Assembly (NCBI RefSeq): GCF_964340395.1
Contig: NC_135549.1
Span: forward strand, 11,911,342-11,975,341
Direction of reading: 5' to 3'
Origin: Glandiceps talaboti
Lineage: Eukaryota; Hemichordata; Enteropneusta; Spengelidae
Length of the DNA: 64,000 nt
A program made the translations under genes and the position numbers. Below, in pieces: positions 38,373-50,659 of this stretch. The first letter of the stretch is position 1, and every line of letters begins with the position of its first letter. Below the pieces are notes generated by a model. It did no database searches. It was not told the DNA's origin and saw nothing but the letters and a program-made list of their open reading frames with translations.

Positions 38373-39190
38373 TTAGTCCCTAAGGTGCACCACCCGGAGG
38401 GGACTTATACATTGGGTTCCGTCCGTCCGTCCATACATGCATGCGTTCGCCCTCATATCTCTGGCATGCATTAACTGATTTCAACCAATCCTGGCACAAA
38501 GGTAACACATTACGTGAGACATATGTATGTCACTTTGTTTTTGTAACTGAGTCAAATATGGCTGAATGGCAGTCATTGTTGTTATAATTCACAACATTCA
38601 TCATAACATTGGATGTATAAATGCAGTGACTCCATTTAAGTTCCTACACCCATATTATCAAATATAAGCTTTCGTTTAAGACCTTTGACCTTGAAAGTCT
38701 TCTTCAAGGTCAAATAACCAACTTTGGGTTATCTTAATAACTTTTTGAATGAAACATTTCAAGTTATGATGATATTATAATCAAGACTTGGGTTTCACTG
38801 TGACATATATGCTCATCACTTAATTTCGCAACCTTGACTACCTGTATAGCAATGGCAGCTATATTTGTGTTAAGAAGCACATTTTGGCAGTTATCTCTAA
38901 AGGTTTGATACATGTGGACACCATTCAAATGGCTACCCTTATATAATCAATGATGAGCTTTCTGACCCTTACCTTGATAAACATTTTAAAGGTGAATTGG
39001 CCAAATATTTTTCTCTCTACTATACATTAACTCAAGAAGTTGAATACCCAAAGACGCCATTTAAATGTCTTTACCCAAAGCTTTTTTTATATCTTAACCT
39101 TTGACTTTGATTTCCATAATCAAAGGCGATTAGCAAATTGGTCAATAAATTATACAGTCTTTAATCCAGAGAAACCATTCAAGTTTGCAC
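38373..39190 (+). repeat. GTCC-tract element, copy 2, with TGACCT-rich diverged repeats
   Basis: 'TAAGGTGCACCACCCGGAGG' leads into a (GTCC)n tract (38417-38433). Then come 'CAACCAATCCTGGCAC', also seen as 'GTTCAATCCTGGCAC' at 63.49 kb, and at least three diverged units. The units are marked by 'CTACACCCATATTATCAAA' (38644), 'GGCTACCCTTATATAATCAA' (38931) and 'TGTCTTTACCCAAAGC' (39066). Each unit is followed by CTTTGACCTTGA-type motifs and their complement AAGGTCAAA, so the units can partly fold. Same family and orientation as 7.47-8.34 kb. No protein is encoded. Confidence 0.65.
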
Positions 39191-39194
39191 AATA

Positions 39195-42100
39195 ACTTTG
39201 CCATATAACACACCAGTTGGGAATAGGTCTTCGACTGAAGGCTTCTTTTGAAAACGTTTTGTTATGTACCATGCCATACTCGTAATATCGAACACCCTGA
39301 ACAGTATTTCATCACTTGTGAGTAAACGGTAAATCAAAGCAAATTGTTTTTTTAATCCGCGACCAAAAATGAACACTCTCAAAGGCCACTATGATTACAA
39401 ACGTTCCTGTACTAGTGATGGATCGCACTACCTATATATAATATTGACCTCTAATTAACAGATACACAGAATCTTTCCATAAGTCATTTACCAATTTCAG
39501 TGAATAATATATCTTTGGTTATTTGTATTAAAAAAATCCCAATTGCAGGTAGTGAATACGTTCATCAGTATGGTAAAACATAGAGTAACAATTAGTTCTT
39601 GTATAATTACGAGCAAGAGTTCTTATAACTTACGAGTAACGTGTCGCAAATTCAGGTCAACAGGCTTTGAGGCTTTGTCATAATTTAGGATGTGTGTCAT
39701 ACGGGTAGCAAGATCAGGGTGATAAGCAGTAAATAATTATTCAGAGACGCGACATTCACATAAGTATTTATTCCAGATTGAAAACTACAACAATTATAAT
39801 CTGGTGTTATTTAAGGCAGGTTTTCTTGATGATATTAATGACGCTAAAATAGTTTACTTCCCCTTTCGGTAATGCGGAAAATATAAGGTTCAATATTTAC
39901 ATTGAAATAAAAGAGCTTCCAACTTTTTTATCCAGAAAATTACACATGTATTATTAAAAATCTCAATGTAACTACAATGAGCGTTCATCAAAGGCGCAGA
40001 ACTCTGCCATGTACCTTATACTTTTGTCAAAATGGAATCTTCAATAAACAACTATTACACAGTGGTACAGTGGCTACATCAAAGAGGCAAAATTTTGTCA
40101 AATGGAATTTTCAAAATGCAACTACGACACCGATACAATGGTTAACGATACTAGTGGCACAATGTTGAAATTTATGACCATCATTGCAAAATATGGCGTT
40201 ACATCAAGTCAGGTATAAAGGGTAAAAGACATAATAGAAACTCTACCAATTAATAATGACAAAGCTACTTAAAACAATCAATATTTGCTTCTGTTACGTC
40301 TTCTATCGTGCACTTTAAAGGTGTGATTTGTGCAAGAGCCCTCTTTTATACAAATGTGTAGGTCCCCCCCCCCCATCCCACCCATAAAACATTACAAACT
40401 CGAATAAAAGCGAATTTGTGTGACAGTGAAATCGTACGTGATTTCAAAAATGTTGCAAAAGACCACCGAGAGGTTGTCTTTGCCCTCTTCCAGACTTTTG
40501 TCACCACAAGTATATATGGTTTCTTTGTACCCCATTTCGAGTGAAGGGTTTCAACCCGTCTCACATACTGAATACAAAGCCTACATTTTATTACTTTATA
40601 TGATATATCAAACAGCTTCGCTCACCTTAGTAAAGAATGTCATTAGTGATTAATATTTTCAAAAAAAATGTTGTTGACAGATGCACGATAACTATACTAA
40701 CACTAGCACTAGATGCCATTGTTACAGCTGTCAATTTACTACTACTGCGTTGTCGATGTAGGAGAGATTCGGTTGTACTGTCGATTAAGAGTGTCAAGCC
40801 ATACTTCTGCAATTCTAATATGATGGACATAATTTGCAACATGACTGTAATCCCTTACACGTACACTGACCTCCATCTTCTCGTTTACATTCATTAGTGA
40901 GATTGTCTAGTAGGTGTTTTCCTTTGGAAGACACTGAGTAATCAATTAACATGGAAGTGTTATTTAGGTGCCGACGACCGAGCTCTCATACCCATGATAC
41001 TGAGAGATCGTGCAAATGAGGATATTGACAATTCATAAATATTTAAAAATCTAATAACCAATTATACAAGTGTGATATTTCACATATCCAATGACTTGGC
41101 GATGGATAGTTCCATCATTATGATACATATACAATATATATTCTGCTTGCAGCTATGTTATTCGAAGTTAGACTTTATGACTATTTAATTTGCTTGCATT
41201 TTTACAAACATTAGAATCCAATCAATGTAACGCTATTTGAGCATATCATAATACATACATAATAATACATATTCAGAATATACGTCTTTGTTTGAACACA
41301 TGCTTGCTATTTAATTAACTTAAATACAAATGTCACTTGTTGAGCATGTGAAAGGTAAGGTATAGATTACCCCTATTTTTGTGACACCAATAAATTATTT
41401 GTCTACTACGATAATACGTTTTGTGAAGTCAATATATAAGTTGTAAAGCGATTATAGCATTCATGTAAATGTACATTCTAGCTAAACACTAAGCAACAGT
41501 AAAACTGAAAAGAATATGGTGTACACTGCTTTCAATTTTGTGAAGATTATTTCTTTGTAGCACATCCACATTGATAGGATTTTTGCCCATTCGTTCTCTG
41601 TCGAACAACACAGGGAATCTTTACACTACAGCTAAAGCGGTAAAAAAAAACATTATTTCACAATGTAAGGTCTCATGTACAGGGTTCTGTGCAGTATTCT
41701 ATAAATAGTTATACGTAGCGCAGTGATATGTGTACGTATTATTTAATTGTGATGTATACTGGTAAAGTCGAAGTGACCTTGGTAAGATAATACTATCTTA
41801 GTCTCAGAACATCAATATGTTATACTGAATTTGATAAATATAGTAAAGAGTGAAATTTCTCAAAGGACTCCTTAATCCCTACAATCTAACACTAATATCT
41901 CAACTAAAAATACAACTTTATCTCCTACTGTTGATAATTGTGACTTCTTGGAGCTCTCGAGCCCGCTGGCTTCTCACCGGTTACGGAATTCCATTTTCTT
42001 TAATCGGATTACATTAAGTAAGTTGCTTTGAAAGGAGATTTCCCTCGGTTACGAACACAATCACTAAAAACGTAGCATTGAGTCAACTTAATCAAGTGAC

Positions 42101-42385
42101 ACATATAGGATAGCAACATCCAATTTGTTCCCAATTCAAAGAGATGTGCAGACGATGTCGTCTTTGTATTTAACGAATAATCAGAGTATGCCAGAATGTT
42201 TTGATTGCGGTTTCCTGAAGGTGAGTCACTACACTGACAACATTAAGTACAAACAACAGTTTCTTGCTTTTACATAAAATTGTTAATTCCACTCGGCGAT
42301 CTTCTCATCATTTCCAGATTTTGGAGAAAGGTGATACACAGTGCAAGTAAATAGCTGTCAAACTTGACTATCTTCAGCGTTTGAA
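39195..42385. other. No second gene recognised; 3' flank of the receptor gene
   Basis: The part nearest the receptor stop should contain its 3' UTR. On the minus strand an ATTAAA hexamer occurs near 41998, about 390 bp after the stop, as a possible polyadenylation signal. No perfect AATAAA was noticed closer. An 11-base C run lies at 40364-40374. Confidence 0.4.
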
Positions 42386-42389
42386 AGCA

Positions 42390-43556
42390 TTATACAGTTG
42401 TTGGAATTGTCAGCGTAGACACTGGGTAATGCTTGTACATGGGCGATGTGCTATGTCGCAGACTGTACGTTTGTGTGCCATTTCCATCCGAATAACGATC
42501 TGAAAACATTCTCTCGTGGTGAAGTATTGGTTTTGATTTCCAACAAAGCCACGGGAAGGCTTCCTTGAAAGCTTGCCTGTACTTTGAACTAGTGACATTG
42601 TAGATGATAGGGTTAATGGCAGAATTAACATAGAGTAAGGTTATAAAGAACGCATTTGTCATGTAAAAGGTTTGTACGTATTTTTTGAAATCGGTGTTCC
42701 CGGAAATAGGTACAAGTCCCATGTCTATGAGATTGAAGTACATCAAAAAGCCTTGATATGGACCGAAGCTCAGAAAGAAAATAACGGCAGTGATTATTAA
42801 AAGGTTAACAACCTGTTTTCTTTCCTTGCGTTGTCGTGTACCTCTGCATGGCACAGCCTCCGCTTGGGTACTGTTTGCAACCTGCCTTCCAATGAATAGA
42901 TATAGAAACAAGACAATTATCATGGAAGCCACCAGTGGTAGAGTTTGGACGACCATTGACAAGATACGATAGGGACGATCCATTCTATCTTTGAACACGC
43001 AGGTAACGCAGAAAAGTACGGATAACAATGTTGCAGCAACCCATGCAACAATTAACAGTTTTCGCGATCTCGACTTGCTACTCAATTTCTTGGAGGTTAG
43101 CGGACAACATATGGCGTAGTAACGTTCGATACTGAGAATTGTGATTGAAAACATGCCTACATACTGACAAAGGTAAAGGAGAAGCGTCGTTAAAAAGCAG
43201 TTTGCTATTGGGCACAGTTTGGCGCCATAAAGGCCAGCTACTTCAATGGGCACGTTTCCCACCAGGAAAGTTATGTCAGCAAGACACAGATTCATCAAAT
43301 AATAGTTAGTAACGGTTCTCATCCATCGAACACGAATGGCAACGTACATGAAAGCGACATTCCCAAGTAATCCCACCAACAGGATCGACAACCAAAGTAG
43401 TGTCATGGGTATTCTGATTAAGTGATATAACTCTTTTAGGGGATCTTCTTCTGCTGCAAGGGACTCGTTTGCTGACATATTACTATGAGCGTTTTCTTTG
43501 ATATAGGTGAAGTAAGGCGCAGGTGTCGTCATCGTCACATTGAATATTGTTTCCAT
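42390..43556 (-). CDS. Class A (rhodopsin-type) G protein-coupled receptor, TRH-receptor-like peptide receptor
   Basis: This is an uninterrupted 388-residue seven-pass receptor. The extracellular N terminus has three N-glycosylation sequons (N6, N26, N30). Seven hydrophobic segments lie at roughly 52-75, 84-107, 120-146, 165-187, 199-223, 248-274 and 296-320. Family landmarks are G65-N66 (TM1), 'NLCLAD' with D94 (2.50), C120 (3.25), 'ERY' 144-146 in place of DRY, W172 (4.50), P207 (5.50), 'SFGPY' with P266 (6.50) and 'NSAINPIIY' with N315-Y319. Basic 'RQRKERK' at 241-247 marks the third inner loop. 'KYRQAFKEAF' forms helix 8, with C338 a possible palmitoylation site. 'TNYYLMNLCLAD', 'ERYYAIC' and 'INPIIYNVTSSKYRQAF' are closest in style to TRH, ghrelin and neuromedin-U receptors, so a peptide ligand at the plasma membrane is likely but unproven. 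Oddities are F264 at the usual CWxP Trp, a short second outer loop in which only C183 or C186 could pair with C120, and a C-terminal TTV (class I PDZ ligand). The start is the first ATG of the frame, after a splice acceptor at 43603-43604. Confidence 0.93.
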   Translation of the reverse strand: METIFNVTMTTPAPYFTYIKENAHSNMSANESLAAEEDPLKELYHLIRIPMTLLWLSILLVGLLGNVAFMYVAIRVRWMRTVTNYYLMNLCLADITFLVGNVPIEVAGLYGAKLCPIANCFLTTLLLYLCQYVGMFSITILSIERYYAICCPLTSKKLSSKSRSRKLLIVAWVAATLLSVLFCVTCVFKDRMDRPYRILSMVVQTLPLVASMIIVLFLYLFIGRQVANSTQAEAVPCRGTRQRKERKQVVNLLIITAVIFFLSFGPYQGFLMYFNLIDMGLVPISGNTDFKKYVQTFYMTNAFFITLLYVNSAINPIIYNVTSSKYRQAFKEAFPWLCWKSKPILHHERMFSDRYSDGNGTQTYSLRHSTSPMYKHYPVSTLTIPTTV

Positions 43557-43584
43557 GAGTCTTAGTAGTGCTGGCAGTCCTCAT
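43483..43584 (-). promoter_or_regulatory. Upstream ORF overlapping the receptor start
   Basis: An ATG at 43584-43582 in the predicted 5' UTR exon opens a 33-codon frame ending at TAG 43485-43483. It begins 28 nt before the receptor ATG, is out of frame with it, and overlaps the first 74 nt of the receptor coding sequence. Overlapping upstream ORFs normally lower translation of the main frame. Context is modest for both starts (the receptor ATG has C at -3 and G at +4). Its use depends on transcription starting, or splicing in, upstream of 43584. Confidence 0.5.
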
Positions 43585-43601
43585 ATGAATCAGATGATCA
43601 A

Positions 43602-43624
43602 CCTAGGACAGACAAAAACAAAGA
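43602..43624 (-). other. Predicted 3' splice site of a 5' UTR intron of the receptor gene
   Basis: On the minus strand, 'TTTGTTTTTGTCTGTCCTAG' ends at 43603. It is a long pyrimidine tract plus AG, about 46 nt before the receptor ATG. This predicts a non-coding first exon farther upstream (higher coordinates). Intron-in-5'UTR, intronless-coding structure is common among class A GPCR genes. The upstream exon was not located. Confidence 0.55.
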
Positions 43625-46600
43625 ATAAGTATGATTAGTAGATATATAGATTTGCTTTAGATATATAGATTAAAGCAAAACGTTATAACCGGCTGTACGA
43701 GCTTTATTCAAGGGTACGCTTTGTCAAGAGCAGCATTCGAACACTAAGCAGGGTAAAACCATTGCTGTCACTATTCACCATGGTAGGTAACAGATGCACA
43801 TGGAGAAGGACATGCCATTCAGTCAAAACTAAGAATACATAATATTTCATCAGAGCAATCATTTTCCTTCAATGACGTGACTACGTTCCTCGCTTTCGTA
43901 TTAACTCAATAGTAGTAACAAAGAATTGTGCGTTGCCATTCCACGACCCTTACCCCAATTCATTATTCCCAACTGAGACCAGCTGAGACCAAACGATCCA
44001 TCTCAGTGCGAGAGTAAGACAGATGAAGGATATCGGTTTAGACAATGTTATTAGTCTGGCAATCAAATATCACGGACAAGATGTATATCAACAAATAGTA
44101 TTACTGTAACGAAAGTTGATTATAATAAATGTGTTGATTTCCAGTTTACTATGTACGTATCAGGTTTATTTGACGTTGGGAAGATTTATCAAAATAAAAA
44201 TGTTTAAATGTTCTCATATCCCATAGGTAATATAGTAAATGACATAATATGACATGAGCTGAGAGTCACAGAATAGACCTCTAATTGCGCATGAAATGGT
44301 TGCGTGTAACTGTAACATAAACCTAAATATTGTGTTGAACTTTACACTGGATCTTGATTAACCATACATTGCAAGAACATATACAACAGGCGCAGACAAT
44401 TACATCGATGTCATGGTGGTTTTTTTGGGTTATATTATCGTATTTTTATACTAGATTATTATTTAATTCGTCATTGTAAAATACTTCCAGGAATATATAT
44501 TCAACAATTTTCAAATACAACAACGTTGACTCAACTTCGATTACGATCTGATCTTCCGTTGTAAGTCTTGCGAATCTATTAGAATTGATTTCCTAAATCT
44601 GTGAACTATAGTTTAATAGCCGAGACATTCGATAAATACGTGTGAGATATTATCGGCTGTATCGATATGTAATTGTAATTGCCGGAAATAGGACTGTTCT
44701 TTAAGGCCACAATTACAACTTTAGGGTCTTTATGTGTATAAGAGAAACACAAACTTAAGATGTGTCCTAAATATATTAGTTTGAAACACATGATGGTGAG
44801 TATGCCAACTGGGGTCAGCCAGATTTTACACCCAGACACGTTGTAACTTTCAAACCGACATGATTACACTTGCACACTTACACAGTTTCTTCAACCCCCC
44901 CCCCCCGTGACATTTTCAATGTTTTCCCGCATTTCGCAAATCAGCTAAGCATTTGTCCTTCAAGCGAGTTTAAGTCCTGTTTCCAGATAAATTGGAAACG
45001 TGACAAGCTTAGATGTTAGTTATGTATCCGACGTCCAATAATATATTTCTATTAATATACTGTGATACAATTGGGGCAATATCCTGTTATTAACTAACAA
45101 TAAAATGATATTAATGACAATATTTTTACAACTAAAATTCCCGTTTAGCTTGAAATAACTAATAAAATTAATTAGAACTGTACTGCGGATTACTATATTT
45201 CCTGTCAATTATAAGCTGGCGAAATATTAATATAACATAACATAAATTCGTAAGCTTATGTCAAACATTGCCTATCTGTAACATTTAGAATTGCCAATAG
45301 CAATTTAGAAATATCATGATAAAGCATTTACTTTTACAGATATATACATATTTCATGCTGATGTAGTGTTGTCCGCTGAAAGACACTGCCTTGATACAAC
45401 CTATTTAATTAAACATGGTACAGAAATATATCATGTTTTACACTGATTTCATAAATCCATTATGTAATTGTTGAAACTACGGCATTTGGCATATGTCTAC
45501 CACAGCTTCATATGAGAAAAAGGCACACATGTAAACATATATTTTCTGATGTCTTTCAAACATGTGCTGTGGTTCTTTCATCCAGATCTTTCATGCATCA
45601 ATAAAATCAGCGGCATAATGATGATGATGATTATTATTCATTTACGCTAAATGGTACATTATACGCGATTCTGGGACCATCAGTTACAGGCTCTTCGGTT
45701 GCGTTTCAGTTATTACATTGCTTAAGCCCTGGCTGACGTAATACGACATCTTATAAGGAAAGAAAGCACAACCGCATATGTACTCACTACTGCAGCTGAC
45801 AGATACGTTGAAAACCGTTTTTTTTTTACACAGCGTCTCAATATTAAGAGATTAGTATCGTCCTTTACAATATTGACAAAAATGATATTGATCAAAGTGA
45901 GGGTTCATGCAGTCGCGACGATGGTGGCTTTGAAAGTGCGTCGAAAAGTGTATGCCCAACGCTATGCGAGGGAATTGTGAAAACCGCACACAATTAGTAT
46001 AATTGAATATAAAAACAAGCATTCTTTAAACAAACTGAATTATAAAGTAGTTACCTGTCTACGGACGAAACTTATTTAAGAGTCAATCTTACCGTTCAGA
46101 CTTAGAAAGCAGACGTACCCTTCAAACCTTGAGTCACTCATCAACATACTAAGAGTATAGTACATCGTCAACTAAGGAAGTTACATTTTATATGTATGAC
46201 GAAATTTCCATAACAGTTGGCTCATGGGAAAGTTGTGATGCGTTATGAAAACGAGGTAATTGCTTTCAGTCCTTCAAGGAGATGTTGGTAGACATTGCTA
46301 GCTATTACGCATTTGCTGTAAACTATGAAAATTTGATGACATATATGAATCAAACTCAGATGAGCACCTTTACCGCAGGCCTAATTGTACCCTATCAGTA
46401 CATAAGAGTACATGCCGGATACTACAAAAACATTATGTCCAACGGCATTCGCCAAACGTATTATAATTTGCTCTCTTTGCTGGAATGGACCATGACTTAT
46501 AATTCAATATAAATGTGAACATGATAGAAATGAAAGCATAGCTCACGAATCAAATATAATAATGAACTACATACGAAAACGGTGTGACTGCAAGTGCCGT

Positions 46601-47300
46601 TGCTTTATTATTAAAAGTCAAAATTTGATGCACACTACTCCCCAATAGACAATATTATAAATAAACTTTGTATTTCTTTATATCATTATGCTTTACTTTA
46701 CTTAATCTAAAGTTAGTTTGTGGCATTGGATATACTCAAAATACCTGCCCGAACCAATATCTATAGTGTATAATGTTCATGATGTATACTTGAATAGAAC
46801 ACCCGCCAGCTCTTGCAAGAACTAACACATTCAAACATTCGTGGCACCACGTATACATTTTTAGTCAATCTGCCGAATTGCAGGCCGATTTTAAATATTG
46901 ACCAATGGAGTGCCATTGCAACATTGACAGTATGTATGTAACACATGCGTACCCATATTTAAAGCAAAGTATTCCTTTTGATGTGTGACGAACTATAAAA
47001 CGAGCTGTTTGTTTAATTTCCGTTAAAAGCCTTTTTATCTCGAGATTTACCCTAGACTGAAGATGCCATTGGCGCCATGAGTGACGAAGTATTGGGGACA
47101 TAAACATGACGACGGTTATTATTTAAAGGTTACACGTGATGAAGAATATACGCATTGATTTACAGCGGGTGGTCACTTGTAATGCTCAGTGATACAGAAT
47201 ATATGTCCTTAAAAGATAGAGTATATTCCTATTTATTGTACAAAACAATGTGTATTTTTAACTTATGTTCAAGAACAGTTATGGCAATATATTAATGTGA
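43625..47300. other. 5' flank of the receptor gene; no second gene recognised
   Basis: Should contain the receptor's upstream exon and promoter if the splice prediction is right, but neither is identifiable by eye. A plus-strand 76-codon ATG frame at 46282-46512 has balanced, Tyr-rich composition (ends LLEWTMTYNSI) but no known domain and no clear splice context. A 12-base C run sits at 44895-44906. Confidence 0.4.
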
Positions 47301-47303
47301 AAT

Positions 47304-47304
47304 G

Positions 47305-47345
<41 letters not shown>

Positions 47346-47441
47346 CAGGGACCGACAGAGACAGGCAGAGAGAGACACAGAGAGACAGAAACACACAAAG
47401 AGGGAAAGAGAGACACACAGAGACAGAGACAGAGACAGAAT
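47304..47441. repeat. (AGAC)n passing into degenerate GA/CA-rich repeat
   Basis: About ten perfect AGAC units, followed by decayed CAGAGA and CACAGAGA sequence. Confidence 0.9.
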
Positions 47442-47449
47442 TACAGTTT

Positions 47450-48530
47450 ACTTTCTGACTAAATAATCACTTTTAAAATTTCCATCTGAAGAAGATCGCG
47501 ATTAGCTTCTTTCCTTTCTCTTCACGCACAAACACTGACCACATACCCGTTCATATTTCCTGATGGTTGACATGCCTTGTGGCATTTCAATATCAAGGAA
47601 CGCCGACTCAATAACAGCCACAGTTTCAGTATTTCAATATATGGTTACCTTGACAACAGTTGGTAAAAGAAGTTTACCCTTCGTTATTATGTGTTTTGTC
47701 GATATAGCAAATATATTTTTGTACACGTGCTGTGAATCGTACTTTTCGTGTCTATCTATCTCCAGGATTAAAATTTATACTCAAAGTACGTGTAGATATT
47801 AGCTTTCGAAATGCAGGCATAGAAATACCGCATTTTCAATAGTATCTCTAACATTGTAATCTCGTTTTCGTCTCACACTAACGTAAGTGGGAAAATGTCC
47901 TGGCCTGCTAATATGCATTTTTCATGAATTGATTATTATGTAAATCTTTGGTTGGTTCACTTTTGTAAAGTACCAATACATGTATATACATTTAAACGGC
48001 TAAGTGTTAAACTAAGGCAAGACATTGTACGTTTGGTCCACTGAACAAATAATGTTATTTATCGAGCTAATATTCTTTGCCTATATGTCGTCGTATAGGA
48101 ATCCGGTCATTTGTCATGTTTGGTGGTATTTATAACTTTCAAATGGCAAGTGACACCCAGGAAAATTTATTAGCGATCTCTGACCATTCTATGCATCATT
48201 CTGCTATCTAGTGATTTCCACGAGATTAGTTTGGACAATATTTGCACAATATTTTTACGAGAACGATTTCTCCGTTGTGCCATGAAATAGATTTTACGCT
48301 GCAATAATAATTTCATATAATTGGGGTACAAGGTTATATTGTTGGCGCTCGTAAATTTTCGATATCGATGGTTACATGACTAGCAGGCCCACTAATCCGA
48401 ACTGAAGATATCTGAAAAAATAGTTATTATGATAATTAAACGAACTCTGTACACGAATGTCTTTGGCGTCACTGTGCCACTGATTGTTCATTAAAAGTGT
48501 GATTGTAATGTGGTGACAGCGCAATAAATA
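47450..48530. other. No gene recognised
   Basis: AT-rich sequence. The small frame 47563-47802 is unrecognised. Confidence 0.5.
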
Positions 48531-48534
48531 AATT

Positions 48535-48575
48535 AATTATCAAGCAAGCAAGCAATCAATCAATCAATCAATAAT
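48535..48575. repeat. (CAAG)n-(CAAT)n tail-like microsatellite
   Basis: 'CAAGCAAGCAAGCAATCAAT' and further CAAT units follow 'GCGCAATAAATAAATT'. A short tetramer run after an AATAAA-like word could be the 3' tail of a retroelement, but no retroelement body was recognised upstream. Confidence 0.6.
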
Positions 48576-48877
48576 TTGGTGTAATCAATTCATTGAAAAG
48601 ACATCACCCCTAACGGTAACATCAATAGCTTACAAATACGTATCAGCCAAACCCATTAAAACTGTAAAGGCAAACAACTCGATGCAATGGGGAAAACGCG
48701 CGCATATGTAAGTCGGACTCTGCTGACAATGCCTATGATATATATCAGCCTAGAAGATGGCGATTTGAATACTATTTATACAATGAGAAATTTATCTCTG
48801 ACAAGGAAGGGTATCTATGATATTGTTTGAAGTTAAAGTGTAGACAATTATAGAAGATATTGGAAATGATGTTCATA

Positions 48878-48887
48878 TGTATGTATG

Positions 48888-48936
<49 letters not shown>

Positions 48937-48992
48937 GTCTATCTATCTATCTATCTATGTATCTATCCATCTACCCATATTTCCATCCATCC
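48878..48992. repeat. Compound (ATGT)n-(TA)n-(CTAT)n-(CCAT)n microsatellite
   Basis: Four adjacent blocks. Each differs from the next by one base of the unit, a typical product of slippage plus point change. Confidence 0.95.
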
Positions 48993-49855
48993 ATCCCTAG
49001 ACGAAATGTAATCTCAACATTAATTTCTCATAGGTTAATGTGAAAGTGAAGAGTAGCATGCGACAACAACTTCATTTGACCAGAAATAGGTCTTTTAGGT
49101 ATTCGAAAGTTGTCTCAACAAGGTGCGACAAGTATTGATTAATGTGGTTAAACTTGTTACCATACTGGCTTGTATATTGTTTGGATATTGTAGCTCATTA
49201 ATTAATAAGTACTTCCAATATAATAGTTGACCTGTGTTCTTCATATGTTAAAGACGTGTTTTGAATTGATAGATGATTTACATAAATCATGAATTTTGCA
49301 CCACGACTGTATATTCTATACCACACACGAACATATTTTGCATGTTTTATTAATGTAGAGCATTTCAACATTATGTGACATTGTCCTTACCATTCGGACC
49401 TGAAATATATACAGCTGCTCTTATATTGCATATGCATTATGCCATGTTATATACAATGGCAATATATCACCATATCCTGTACATACTATTTTGACTGTTC
49501 AAGATTTGATCTTTCAAAATAGACATTACTTGATGGAATCCGGAATGATATTATGTATTGGTATACAATGCATGGTCAATTTTTCTCAAAGGACATTACT
49601 TTGTGATGTAGATTATGTACGAACTACAACTATTCTTCAAGGAATGGATTCATCGTACGAGTGCTCTACTTTAATTGGAGTCTGATTCATATAAGAATCC
49701 CCTTCCCTTGGAGTTCCCAACCTAACCACAGTTGCACCATAAATATGGTTTAGAAGTAACTGCACATTCATACACCTTAATACTGTGTAATTATAGTATG
49801 TTGATGTCTGCCTTACCTAGAGTCATACTAACAACTCGGAATATGTCTTGAGAAA

Positions 49856-50548
49856 GCAGATTTAAACTGAATGCTTTTCGTAAGGGCAGAGACGTTACAT
49901 TTTCGTTCCTACACACAATGATTGTTGGAATTCAACATAATATATCTGAAGCTTCACTCTTCATGTATAGCCTAATTAATTAGTGAAAATCATTAATTAT
50001 ACAAGTGACTTATTAAAACTAAAAGCTACAGCAACAAGCTTTTCAAGACGTTTGTGTTTTGTTATGTTTGAAGTATGTCCCAAATTATATTGAATTTTAA
50101 GCTTAATTACTGAAACTCATTTATTATGCAATTCTCTTATTACAACTGGAAACTACATTATTGAGTTTTATAGGACACATGTACTTTGACATCATCAATG
50201 CATGTACCAAATTATATTGTGTTTGAAGATTGATCCTTGAAGTGCGCATTCGTAAGTCGTAGTCTACTTACTGAAAATGATTCGTCATTAAAACTACAAG
50301 CTATATTGTATCAAACTTGAAATGACACATACACTTTGTTATCATCAATGTATGCATCAAATTATATTGAACTTTAAGAGTGCATTCTTTAGATATAGCC
50401 TAATTACCGACAACCATTAATTATGTCTATATTAGACATCAATATTCATGGATGTTTACCAAACGTACTCAGTTCTTGCCAGTACACAGAACACGTGCAC
50501 CAAATTTCGTTTGATTTGAGCCAGCCGTTTTTGAGAAAATGGTGATAC

Positions 50549-50593
<45 letters not shown>

Positions 50594-50653
50594 TGCACAC
50601 ACACGCGCGCGCACCTTTCATCCTCAATATATAACCTTCCTTAGGGAAGGTAA
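49856..50653 (+). mobile_element. Tandem-repeat plus microsatellite element, family 1 copy B
   Basis: The 5' end, 'CAGATTTAAACTGAATGC' then 'TTTTCGTTCCTACACACA' and 'TTGTTGGAAT', matches copies A and C. The interior has several diverged units sharing 'CCAAATTATATTGAA'-like words (50089, 50209, 50357) and 'TAATTA' blocks. It then has 'TTTCGTTTGATTTGAGC' and 'GAGAAAATGGTGATA', as in copy A, followed by (CAGA)n (50546-50592). After the tract comes 'CCTTTCATCC' and a perfect stem-loop, CCTTCC-TTAG-GGAAGG (50635-50650). No coding capacity. This is the most complete copy in the window and best defines the 3' end. Confidence 0.8.
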
Positions 50654-50659
50654 TAAGGA

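Noticed and set aside
42410-42972. Other frames within the receptor gene (42410-42631 minus, 42790-42972 plus)
   Set aside because: Shadows of the receptor coding sequence in other phases.
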